From SAT2750 sp964476375 (GTDB lineage Bacteria > Planctomycetota > Planctomycetia > Pirellulales > Pirellulaceae), in contig CAYYZW010000018.1 in the NCBI GenBank assembly GCA_964476375.1, positions 1 to 38,963 on the forward strand: a stretch of 38,963 nt of DNA, read 5' to 3'. Numbering within the stretch: position 1 is the first letter of the stretch; the number at the start of each line of letters is the position of its first letter. The notes beneath the pieces are model-generated. The model saw nothing but the letters and a program-made list of their open reading frames with translations, had not been told where the DNA came from and did not search any database. Shown piece after piece: positions 15,883-23,970 of the stretch. The translations under genes were made by a program, and so were the position numbers.

Positions 15883-17963
15883 GATCGATTGCTCGCGGTT
15901 TCATTCCGCCCTGCCGTGACCGCCTCCAGCAGCAATTCTGCGATGTCCTTGACGTCCACGCCTGTCGCCTCGGCCGCCACGCCGTCGCTCATCATTGTAA
16001 GGCAGAATGGACAGGAGACCGCCACCGTTTCTGCCCCTGTCTGGAGTGCCTCGGTGACCCGGCTGGCTCCCACACGCTGGTCCGGACCATCGTCAAACCA
16101 CATCCGGCCACCCCCCGCACCGCAGCAGGAGGGCTGCTGTCGCTGCCGTTTCATCTCCACCAGGTTACCGCTGATCTGGACCAGCTGCCGGGGCTGCGCG
16201 GTCACGTTCTGGGCACGGGCCAGGTAGCAGGGATCGTGGAACGTGATCTGACGGGCTGCCTTTTCACCCACTTCCAGTTTCCCCCCTTCGACCAGTGCCG
16301 CCAGGTACTGGCTGTGGTGCAGTACCTCGTAATGGCCGCCGAACTGGGGATAGTCATTGACCAGGCTATTGAGGCAGTGAGGGCAGTGCGTGATGATCCG
16401 GCGCCGCGGAGATGGAGAAGCCAGCCCGTGACTGTCGAGCGTGGCGATATTACTCTCGGCAAGTTCCTGGAAGAGGAACTCGTCTCCCATCCGCCGGACA
16501 AAATCCCCGCTACAGCGTTCTTCCGGGCCAAGCACGGCAAAGTTGACCTTTGCCCTGGCCAGCAACTGTACGACCGCGCGGGCGATCTTCTGCGTGCGGC
16601 GGTCGTACGCCGCCGCACAGCCGACCCAGTAGAGTAGTTCAAAGTCGGGGTTCTCACCGACCGTGGGAACCTCCAGGCCCTCCCGCCAGTTCGAGCGATC
16701 CTCGGCCGGCAGGCCCCAGGGATTCCCACTTCGCTGGACCTTCTGCAGGGCCGTCGCCGGGGAGCCTCGCAGCTGTCCCTCGCCGACCAGGTGCCTCCGC
16801 ATGTCGGTAATCATCTCCAGCGGGCTGATCCCCAGCGGGCAGACCGTCACACAGGCCGTGCAGGTGGTACAGGACCAGAGTGTCTCGGGGTGAATTGTCT
16901 CCCCGTGGAGCTGGCCGCCTTCCTCTCCACGGCGCAGCAGCGGTGCGGCCTGGTCCAGGGCGGCTCGCAGATCCTGAACCAGGTCACGGGGGGAAAGCGG
17001 TTTACCCGCCTCGTGAGCCGGGCAGGCGTCCTGGCAGCGCCCACAGGAGACACAGGCATCCAGCTCTCGAAGCTGGTGGCGGTGAAAATCAACCAGCCTG
17101 CCCACGCCAAAGATCCCGGTCTCCTCAACGTGCTCGATCGAGACGGGCTGCATCTGGCCAGGTTGCCGGTTCACGATGGCAAGCTGGATCGCGCCGGCAA
17201 TCGCGTGCAGCAGCCTCGTGTGGGGGAACAGGGAAATCAACCCCAGTGCCATCACCGCGTGAGACCACCAGAGGACAAAATGAATCGTGGTTGCCGACGC
17301 TGCGGTGACGCCGATCGCCTCAAAACCCCGTGCAGCCAGCAGACCAGCCGGCGAGTAACCGGGCTGGGGCGTGGTTGCCCAGAGAATGCGAAGTCCCTCC
17401 ACCAGGTACCCGCTCAGGCCAATCACCAGCAGGGCCAGCAGCACCAGCCTGTCGGTCCAGTGCCGCCCGATACTGGCGGTAGATCCTGTCCCCTCATTAG
17501 CCAGTCCCCCTCGCCGCAGCAGGAACCAGCTGCAGCCGACCAGCAGGGCCAGGCCAAAAAGGTCCATCACCAGTTCGTAGATGGCAAAGTAGATCCCCCT
17601 GTGAAAAAGTGGTTCGGTTGGCTGGCGGCCGGCCACCGAGGCGGCCACGTGTTCAACGGCAATCAGCAGCGTCCCGATGGTCAGCACCAGGAAGCCATAA
17701 AAGAGCAGCCGGTGGGCACAACTGGCCCGAGGCCGGCTGCCGCGCAGCGTGCGCAGTGAGAGAACCCTGCTGAAAAGCTGCCGCAGGGTTGCCCCCCAGT
17801 CGACACCTGCCGGGTCCGGACGTCCCAGTCGCCAGAGGCGCATGCGGCGATAAATACCATGGGCGAAGACCACCAACGCTATGGTGGCCAGGCCGTAGAA
17901 GATTCCTTTCGACATGGCGTCGATGTTGCCGTAGATCTCACGTGAAAGTAAATCAGGCGGCAT
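15879..17963 (-). CDS. EtfD/DgcB-like membrane Fe-S oxidoreductase (HdrD-like CCG domains)
   Basis: A 694-residue protein. An N-terminal membrane domain (hydrophobic segments about 20-36, 86-110, 125-150, 172-190 and 222-262, nitrate-reductase-gamma-like) is followed by two [4Fe-4S] ferredoxin motifs, C304/C307/C310/C314 (CVSCGRCQDAC) and C365/C368/C371/C375 (CTTCTACVTVC). Two cysteine-rich CCG modules follow, with CPHC (527-530), HDPCY (576-580), SCCGAGGG (612-619) and CPFC (651-654). By family knowledge (mycobacterial EtfD, DgcB of dimethylglycine catabolism) such proteins take electrons from ETF or a flavoenzyme and reduce the quinone pool. Position directly behind etfBA supports that role as the cluster's ETF:quinone link. 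Length is normal for the fused form. Confidence 0.9.
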   Translation of the reverse strand: MPPDLLSREIYGNIDAMSKGIFYGLATIALVVFAHGIYRRMRLWRLGRPDPAGVDWGATLRQLFSRVLSLRTLRGSRPRASCAHRLLFYGFLVLTIGTLLIAVEHVAASVAGRQPTEPLFHRGIYFAIYELVMDLFGLALLVGCSWFLLRRGGLANEGTGSTASIGRHWTDRLVLLALLVIGLSGYLVEGLRILWATTPQPGYSPAGLLAARGFEAIGVTAASATTIHFVLWWSHAVMALGLISLFPHTRLLHAIAGAIQLAIVNRQPGQMQPVSIEHVEETGIFGVGRLVDFHRHQLRELDACVSCGRCQDACPAHEAGKPLSPRDLVQDLRAALDQAAPLLRRGEEGGQLHGETIHPETLWSCTTCTACVTVCPLGISPLEMITDMRRHLVGEGQLRGSPATALQKVQRSGNPWGLPAEDRSNWREGLEVPTVGENPDFELLYWVGCAAAYDRRTQKIARAVVQLLARAKVNFAVLGPEERCSGDFVRRMGDEFLFQELAESNIATLDSHGLASPSPRRRIITHCPHCLNSLVNDYPQFGGHYEVLHHSQYLAALVEGGKLEVGEKAARQITFHDPCYLARAQNVTAQPRQLVQISGNLVEMKRQRQQPSCCGAGGGRMWFDDGPDQRVGASRVTEALQTGAETVAVSCPFCLTMMSDGVAAEATGVDVKDIAELLLEAVTAGRNETASNRS

Positions 17964-17976
17964 CGTCTTCTCGTTG

Positions 17977-18948
17977 TCAGGTTTCGTCGCAGGCTAGTTT
18001 GCTGGTCAAATCCGGCACCACCTCGTAGATATCCGCAACCAGGCCATAATCGGCGACCTCGAAAATCGGAGCATCCGGATCACTGTTAATGGCCACGATC
18101 CGTTTGGAGTTTTTCATGCCAGCGAGGTGCTGGACCGCTCCAGAAATACCCAGTGCCAGATAGAGGTCCGGGGAGACGATCTTGCCTGTCTGCCCAACCT
18201 GGAGCTCGTTGGGGGTGATTCCGGCATCCACCAGCGCCCGGGAACTTCCCGTGGCCCCACCCAGGCAGTCTGCCAGCCCACCCACCAGTTGTTCAAAATC
18301 CTCGCTATTTCGAATGGCACGGCCCCCGGAAACGACCACGCTGGCCTCGGTCACATCGGGCCGGTGGCTTGGCTTGGATTCCAGGTGGTCGTAGCTGGCA
18401 TGGCTGGGAAGGGATACCTCGTCGACCGCCAGGGGAGTAATTTCTCCGGCAGTCGCCAGCGGCTTGGCTGCCGGGTAGGCAGAGGGTCGCACGGTGATGA
18501 CCTGGGGGGACGATTGCAGTACGACCGTCGCCAGGATCGCCCCGGCATACATCGGCCGTTTCATCTCCAGCCGGCCGTCGACCCAGGCGTGGGCAACGAT
18601 GTCGCTTGCCATGGCACCCCCCAGCAGGCCACCAGCCCTGCTGACGACGTCCCGGGAATAGGTGCTGGAGGCGGCAACGACCAGGTCCACCTGCTGGTTG
18701 CCGGCGACGTCGGCGATCACCTGGGCATGGCGGTCGGCAAGCGGGTTGGCCAGCAGTGGGCTGCTGGCAGCCAGGACCGGGGAGAACTGGGCTGCCTGCT
18801 CGGCCAGCCGATCGATCGAGTCGCCCAGCACGAGACAGAGAACCTCTCCCTCGCTCTGGCGGACCAGGTCGTTGGCGAACCCGATTGCCGAGAGGCTTCC
18901 CGGCCGCAGGTGCTGTTGATCGTGTTCCAGGACAGCCAGGATTTTCAT
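17977..18948 (-). CDS. etfA: Electron transfer flavoprotein alpha subunit
   Basis: FAD-binding subunit of ETF, 323 residues. The N-terminal Rossmann-like domain starts MKILAVLEHD. The C-terminal FAD domain carries VVSGGRAIRNSEDFEQL, SRALVDAG, VGQTGKIVSPDLYLALGISG and the EtfA signature from SGAVQHLAGMKNSK to INSDPDAPIF. It accepts electrons from flavin dehydrogenases, here most plausibly the two DAO-family enzymes of the cluster, and hands them to the adjacent EtfD-like membrane protein. Its ATG overlaps the etfB stop by 4 nt, and the next gene follows after 13 bp, a tight operon arrangement. Confidence 0.95.
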   Translation of the reverse strand: MKILAVLEHDQQHLRPGSLSAIGFANDLVRQSEGEVLCLVLGDSIDRLAEQAAQFSPVLAASSPLLANPLADRHAQVIADVAGNQQVDLVVAASSTYSRDVVSRAGGLLGGAMASDIVAHAWVDGRLEMKRPMYAGAILATVVLQSSPQVITVRPSAYPAAKPLATAGEITPLAVDEVSLPSHASYDHLESKPSHRPDVTEASVVVSGGRAIRNSEDFEQLVGGLADCLGGATGSSRALVDAGITPNELQVGQTGKIVSPDLYLALGISGAVQHLAGMKNSKRIVAINSDPDAPIFEVADYGLVADIYEVVPDLTSKLACDET

Positions 18949-19718
18949 TCTTCTGTCACCCCCGTATCCTGCCTGAGGAATTCCACTAGCTGATCCACGT
19001 CATCGGCGAACTGGCAGCTGCGATGGGCCGAGACGGCTTCCATGTCCAGGATCTCGATCCGTGGCTCCAGTGGAACACCCAGGTCCGCCAGCGGGATTCG
19101 CTCGATCGGTTTCTTGCGTGACTTGAGGATGCTCGGCAGGGACGCGTAACGCGGTTCGTTCAGCCTCAGGTCCGTACTGATCACCGCCGGCAGTCCGACC
19201 TGGATCGTCTCGATGCCGGAGTCCGTCTCACGGGCAACGCGAAGACCCTCCGGCTGGATTTCAATGGTCGAAGCGAACGTGGCCTGGGGCCAGTGGAGCA
19301 GGGCTGCCAGGAACTGGGCTGCCTGGCCGGCATCGTCATCGACTGCCTGCTTGCCCATCAGGACCAGGTCGGGTTCTTCGCGATGGACGATCTCCCTGAG
19401 CAGGCAGGCCACGTTCCAGGAGTCGAGTCCCCCCTGGGCGTCGTGGTACTCCGGCACCTCAACCAGCAGGGCCCGGTCGGCTCCCATCGCCAGTGCCGTT
19501 CGAAGTTCCGCCTCGTAAAGTTCTGTTCCGATCCCGACGGCCAGCACCTCGACCGGATCCTGCTGTTCGCCAATCCGGATCGCCTCTTCCAGGGCGATCG
19601 CATCGAAGGGATTGATCACGAAGGGGAGATGCTCCGTGTCGATACCCCGCCGGTCATCGCGCAGGCGGATTTTCTGGTCGGTGTCGGGAACTCGCTTGGT
19701 GGGAACAAGGATCTTCAT
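18945..19718 (-). CDS. etfB: Electron transfer flavoprotein beta subunit
   Basis: AMP-binding subunit of the ETF heterodimer, 257 residues, normal length. Seen: the N-terminal MKILVPTKRVPDTDQKIRL, VINPFDAIALEEAIRI, AMGADRALLVE, and LVLMGKQAVDDDAGQAAQFL, a characteristic segment of the family. It pairs with EtfA through the 4-nt overlapping gene immediately downstream. With dedicated dehydrogenase and membrane-acceptor genes around it, this ETF is probably a pathway-specific copy rather than the housekeeping beta-oxidation one. Confidence 0.95.
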   Translation of the reverse strand: MKILVPTKRVPDTDQKIRLRDDRRGIDTEHLPFVINPFDAIALEEAIRIGEQQDPVEVLAVGIGTELYEAELRTALAMGADRALLVEVPEYHDAQGGLDSWNVACLLREIVHREEPDLVLMGKQAVDDDAGQAAQFLAALLHWPQATFASTIEIQPEGLRVARETDSGIETIQVGLPAVISTDLRLNEPRYASLPSILKSRKKPIERIPLADLGVPLEPRIEILDMEAVSAHRSCQFADDVDQLVEFLRQDTGVTEE

Positions 19719-19745
19719 AACAGCGTCCGTGGTGCCTCGCTGTCG

Positions 19746-21017
19746 TCAGGACTGGTCGGTCGATTCACTACCACCCTCCACCTTCCCGTAATAGGCGGCC
19801 TGCATCTGGTAACAGCGGTCCTTGATATCGCTCCGCTGCTGGAAACCGGGCATCTCAAAGTAACGGTCCGCCTCGATCGCCTCGATGTCGTAGGACGTGC
19901 TTCCCTCCAGGACCAGGTCCGCCATGATCACGCCGATGGCGGGACTCTGGACAATGCCATGCCCGCTAAATCCCGAGCAATGATAAAGGCCCTCGATGTC
20001 CGGCATGGTTCCACAAAATGGTTTTCCGTCAGGGGTGAAAGTCATGATCCCCACGGTGACGGTCATGGGGGTGCGAGGATTGATCCAGGGAAACCTTTTT
20101 TCCACCGCATCGATCAACATTGCCAGGTGGAGGTCATCCGGCCGTGCCTTGAGCGTGGACATGTCGAAATCGTCCGGCAGGGTTTCCATGTCATGCTCGA
20201 CACAATCCTCACCATACATGCCGATAATCAGCCCCCCACTTTCCGGGCGGGCATAGAGCCGCAGGTGACGATCCCGGATGGCGGGGCTGAGACGATCGAC
20301 CGGGTTGTTCTCATCCGGGCGCGTGGTCAGGTAGACATGTCCCAGGGCGGCGGTGGGAAGTGTTGCCTCTGCCATCCGGGCCAGCAGGTAGGACCAGGGC
20401 CCGCCCGCGTTGACGATAGCCGGGGCATGAAGCGTCGCCCCGGCTGTTTTCACTCCCGTTACCCTGCCCCCCTCGATGATCAGGCCCTGGCAGGGAGAGT
20501 CGGTTCGGTACTCGACTCCCTTGCTCCGGCCAACCTTGATATAGGCACTCACCAGTTCCGCCGGCTGCAGGTGGCCGTCGGTCGGGCAGTAGCAGGCATC
20601 GAGCAGGTCGTCTGTCTTCATGTAGGGAAGGAGCCCGGCGACCTGCTGGTTATCAAGATGATCAATCTCAAAGTCGATTGACTTGCCCATGGCAACCAGG
20701 TCGGTGATTTCCTGGGCTCGTTCGGCTGTTGCGGCAACCCGTAGTGATCCGGTCTGAACGAAGATATCCACATCAGCCTGCTGTTCCAGTTCCTTGACGA
20801 TCTCAACGCCGTCCATCAGCATCCGGGTCGCGGCCGTGGTGCCACGGAGCTGCCCGAGTAGCCCGGCAGCCCGGCCACTGGAACCGTTTCCCAGCCGGTC
20901 ACGCTCCACCACGATCACGCTGGCACCCCGCGTGGCAAGCTGCATGGCCGTGCTCAGCCCGGCAACGCCTCCCCCGATCACGATCACATCCGCTGTCTGC
21001 CGGGACGCTTCTGCCAT
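19746..21017 (-). CDS. FAD-dependent amine oxidoreductase, DAO family (second copy)
   Basis: A 423-residue flavoprotein related to the first DAO gene of the cluster but clearly divergent. The FAD motif VIVIGGGVAGLSTAMQLATR is at residues 11-30, then VERD, GSSGRAAGLLGQ, a PTDGHLQPAELVSAY substrate-domain segment, NAGGPW and the C-terminal FTPDGKPFCG...GFSGHGIVQSPAIG flavin loop. Like its partner it lacks a folate-binding GCV_T extension. Probable role: dehydrogenation of an N-methyl amine (the tertiary or secondary amine left after the Rieske step), reducing EtfAB; which copy takes which amine cannot be told. It is the first of the seven operon genes and starts 8 bp after the esterase gene's stop, so transcription may begin further upstream. 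Confidence 0.88.
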   Translation of the reverse strand: MAEASRQTADVIVIGGGVAGLSTAMQLATRGASVIVVERDRLGNGSSGRAAGLLGQLRGTTAATRMLMDGVEIVKELEQQADVDIFVQTGSLRVAATAERAQEITDLVAMGKSIDFEIDHLDNQQVAGLLPYMKTDDLLDACYCPTDGHLQPAELVSAYIKVGRSKGVEYRTDSPCQGLIIEGGRVTGVKTAGATLHAPAIVNAGGPWSYLLARMAEATLPTAALGHVYLTTRPDENNPVDRLSPAIRDRHLRLYARPESGGLIIGMYGEDCVEHDMETLPDDFDMSTLKARPDDLHLAMLIDAVEKRFPWINPRTPMTVTVGIMTFTPDGKPFCGTMPDIEGLYHCSGFSGHGIVQSPAIGVIMADLVLEGSTSYDIEAIEADRYFEMPGFQQRSDIKDRCYQMQAAYYGKVEGGSESTDQS

Positions 21018-21025
21018 GGGTGTCC

Positions 21026-21970
21026 TTACTTTTCTATGCCCGCGGGTATACCACCAGCCTGGCGAAAGTTTTTCACGTGGAACTGCATGATCTCCAGTCC
21101 TCGTCGCTGGTAGATCTGCATGGCGCTGTGCGGAACTCCCTCCACGACCAGGCGCTGGTAGGGAATCTTAAGTGAATCAAGGAATTTCATGTACTCGAGA
21201 TTGTTCTGGTAATTGAATCCCTTTGTGCCGACATGGACCAGGATCTTGATCGGGGGCGTGGGATCCGCCGCGTAGGCACGGGCCAGATCCCAGGTGTTGT
21301 AGCCCGGCGTGAACTTCAGGTTCTCGTTTTCACGGCCATCGTTTTCTGAGATCAGCTTCTCGGTGGCATGTCCCGCTCCGCCCGGTGCGGCCGAGCAGAA
21401 GAGTGCGGGGTGCCGGAACATGATTCGGGTTGTCCCGCGGCCTCCCTGGGAAAACCCTTCCAGTGCCCGTCCATTGCGGTTGGCGATTGTTCGTTCGGTC
21501 TTGTCCACGTGAGGGATCAGCTCCTTGATGAACACGTCCTCGCCCATCGCATGGGTGCGGTCAGGCATGTTGTAGTGGCTGACCGGGCCACCGTTGACAA
21601 AGACGTAGAGCATGGGAGGGATCCTGCCGGCGGTCATCTGCTCGTGGATTACCGGCACCAGTCGCACGCTCTTTATCTCACTGCCGGGGCGGCCACCGTG
21701 CAGGTAATAGACGACCGGGTATCGTCGGCGGGCATTCCTGCGGTCGTTGTACCCGGGGGGCTTGTAAATGCAGTAACCGACATCGATCTTCATCGAGGTG
21801 CTATGAAATGTGGAATGGCTGAGCCCCGGCAGGCCAGTTGCTTTGAGCGGGTTGACCCATTGAAAGGGAGCCTGCTTTTTGGCCGGTTTCTGGGCCGGAG
21901 CCGGCTCGGCGGCCAGGGACCAGCCGGGGAGCAGGCAGACGATCAGCGGAAGGAGGGATGCGTGCTTCAC
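21026..21970 (-). CDS. Secreted alpha/beta-hydrolase esterase (Esterase D/feruloyl-esterase type)
   Basis: A 314-residue protein with a signal peptide (KHASLLPLIVCLLPGWSLAA). The alpha/beta-hydrolase core has YLHGG (oxyanion region), the nucleophile elbow GFSQGG and a C-terminal catalytic His in GVPHSAMQIY. It resembles Esterase D/enterochelin-esterase-like enzymes used for deacylating plant or algal polysaccharides and other esters outside the cytoplasm. The substrate cannot be inferred. It lies 11 bp behind the PhoD-like phosphatase and 8 bp before the DAO gene, so it shares a transcript with one or both, but functionally it fits better with the secreted enzymes upstream. Confidence 0.85.
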   Translation of the reverse strand: MKHASLLPLIVCLLPGWSLAAEPAPAQKPAKKQAPFQWVNPLKATGLPGLSHSTFHSTSMKIDVGYCIYKPPGYNDRRNARRRYPVVYYLHGGRPGSEIKSVRLVPVIHEQMTAGRIPPMLYVFVNGGPVSHYNMPDRTHAMGEDVFIKELIPHVDKTERTIANRNGRALEGFSQGGRGTTRIMFRHPALFCSAAPGGAGHATEKLISENDGRENENLKFTPGYNTWDLARAYAADPTPPIKILVHVGTKGFNYQNNLEYMKFLDSLKIPYQRLVVEGVPHSAMQIYQRRGLEIMQFHVKNFRQAGGIPAGIEK

Positions 21971-21981
21971 GGCCTTGTTCC

Positions 21982-23871
21982 CTATGGCAGTTTGACAGCG
22001 CGGGTCTCGTCACTGTCGCTGGATCCTGGTCGCAGATTACGAAGGGTCTTTCCGTCAGGACGGTCCTTGCCGATTTTTACAGTATATTTTCCCCCGGCAT
22101 AAACGGGTGGCCGAAAGCGGTCACCCGCTGCCCGGACGGTGTAGAGAATGTCCCCACTCTCCTGCTGGATCACCTGGATGACTGGGGACCTGGATCCTGT
22201 GACCACCAGTTCCGGTAGCCAGCCGACCGGGGTGCGGCCGTCGTTATCATCCATCTTGACGGTGATTGGCCAGCCCGGGTACTGGGCCTTGTCCCCATCC
22301 TGGACATCACAGAAACGTGGCCAGCACTCAAAAGTGATGGTTCGCTGACGCTTGTCAAAGCGGACAATCCCGTAGCCGTCTCCCCGCTTCTTTTCATCCA
22401 TGCGGTCTTGCGGGTTGGCATAGGCCATCATGGTGATCGGATTGCCCAGCCCATCGTGATAGTCACCGGTCCAGGGCAGGGGACTGCCGGCCACGGCGTT
22501 GGCTCCAGCTTTTTCCTCCAGCGGGTGCCACCAGCGGCCATAGATCGTGTTCACGATGGCGGGCGTGGTGAAACCGAATGGTCCATCCGCGTGCCTGTCG
22601 ATACCATGCTTGACGAATACTGCCAGGTGCTGGTCACCACAGACGTGGGGCGCCCAGGCACGCCGGATCTCAACCAGCGCCTTGTTCCGCCCGGTCTGGG
22701 GCCAGGCATTGGAATCCAGGTCGGCAAGCAGGCGATTGGTCGGTGAACCGTGCAGGTGGACTGCCCCGCAGAAGGCGGTCTGGGAGAGCACGCATTTCAT
22801 CTGGGCACCCTCCCAGTTTTGTCCCCACTCACGAAGAAAGGAAAGCTGGCGATCCCCAAGCAGCGTGAGTCCCTTGACATCGATCGAGCGACGGTCATAG
22901 GCAGGATCGTTAATGTGGTCAGGACGGGGACCCATCTGGGGGATCTTTCCCTTCGGCCCGCTTTTGAACTTGCGATCCTCGAGCACGGCAAAGTCGATAC
23001 CACCGACTCGCAGGTTGGTGTAGTAGGTACCAATCCCCCGCTCGATGGGAGTGGGGTCATGAGGATCGGGCAAGTGCCAGGTCTGGCAACGCTCCACCAT
23101 CTTGACGTACCTGGCAGGATAGAAATAACCTCCGTCATTCCCCGCCTGGGAGGATGCTTTCTTGCCTCCCTCGCCCCAGATATTCCCCTGTCCCACGTCA
23201 TGGTCATCGGGAATCGTGATCACCGGCCGGTCTCTGAGCACGTCGCGAAACTGGAGGCCAAATTCCAACCAGCCGAATGTGTGCTGGGTATGGTGGTATG
23301 ACTGGTCGCCGGCGAAGAAGAGCATGTCCGGATCCTGGGCCAGCAGGTTCGTGACCATCTGGGCACGGGGCCCGGGAGTTCGCCTGGAATTACAGGAGAG
23401 TGCCCCGACCACGATCACGTTCTTTTCAACCGGGTCGTGCCGGACCAGTCCCTCGAACTGGCTTTTTGTGCCATGCCGCAGCCGGTAGGGAACGTCCTTC
23501 GTGTTATCCCATGACTCAATCCGGAAATGGGCACTCCAGCCAAGCTCGTGAATATCCTCCCGGGCAACTTCCTTCCATTCACCGTCGCGTTTCAGTTCCA
23601 GCCGGACCTGGCGTGGTTCATCGGGCAGCAGCGGGTAAAGCTGGGCGGTGAGCTTGAGTACGCCACGGTCATGCGTGTAGACCGCAAATGCCATCACCTG
23701 GTCACGCGGGACCATCAAGCGTGGTTTCTTGTTCCCCCTGGGCATCCACCACTGGCCGGTCGCGTCTCCATCAAGCTGCGGGAAATCGGCACCAAAAGGC
23801 TGTTCTTCAACAGCATGGATCCCGCCCGTTGTGAGCAGGAATCCAAGGTCAAGAAACAGGATGCGTTGCAT
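21982..23871 (-). CDS. PhoD-like metallophosphatase, secreted
   Basis: A 629-residue protein with a short N-terminal hydrophobic leader. It carries the PhoD-like metallophosphatase pattern: VGALSCNSRRTPG, MLFFAGDQSYHH (metal-binding Asp), ITIPDDHDVGQGN (metal ligands Asp/His), MKCVLSQTAFCGA and a later HVCGDQHLAVFVKHG His pair. These are calcium/iron-dependent phosphodiesterases/phosphomonoesterases. The N-terminal 150 residues form a beta-rich domain usual for planctomycete PhoD-like proteins. It is larger than Bacillus PhoD, with extra loops. Likely role is organic-phosphate scavenging in the periplasm; alternative substrates such as phospholipids or glycans are possible. Confidence 0.85.
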   Translation of the reverse strand: MQRILFLDLGFLLTTGGIHAVEEQPFGADFPQLDGDATGQWWMPRGNKKPRLMVPRDQVMAFAVYTHDRGVLKLTAQLYPLLPDEPRQVRLELKRDGEWKEVAREDIHELGWSAHFRIESWDNTKDVPYRLRHGTKSQFEGLVRHDPVEKNVIVVGALSCNSRRTPGPRAQMVTNLLAQDPDMLFFAGDQSYHHTQHTFGWLEFGLQFRDVLRDRPVITIPDDHDVGQGNIWGEGGKKASSQAGNDGGYFYPARYVKMVERCQTWHLPDPHDPTPIERGIGTYYTNLRVGGIDFAVLEDRKFKSGPKGKIPQMGPRPDHINDPAYDRRSIDVKGLTLLGDRQLSFLREWGQNWEGAQMKCVLSQTAFCGAVHLHGSPTNRLLADLDSNAWPQTGRNKALVEIRRAWAPHVCGDQHLAVFVKHGIDRHADGPFGFTTPAIVNTIYGRWWHPLEEKAGANAVAGSPLPWTGDYHDGLGNPITMMAYANPQDRMDEKKRGDGYGIVRFDKRQRTITFECWPRFCDVQDGDKAQYPGWPITVKMDDNDGRTPVGWLPELVVTGSRSPVIQVIQQESGDILYTVRAAGDRFRPPVYAGGKYTVKIGKDRPDGKTLRNLRPGSSDSDETRAVKLP

Positions 23872-23970
23872 GGAAAAAACCTTTTCCTCAAATGGGTCTG
23901 GAGTCGCGGGGTAAACAACAGGAGATGACGGGGGCGATCGTAAAGGGAAAGGGGAGCCGCAGGAATGAAT

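Noticed and set aside
19293..20681. 462-codon plus-strand open frame across etfB and the second DAO gene
   Set aside because: It spans two recognisable minus-strand genes and their spacer, so it cannot be a real conserved protein.
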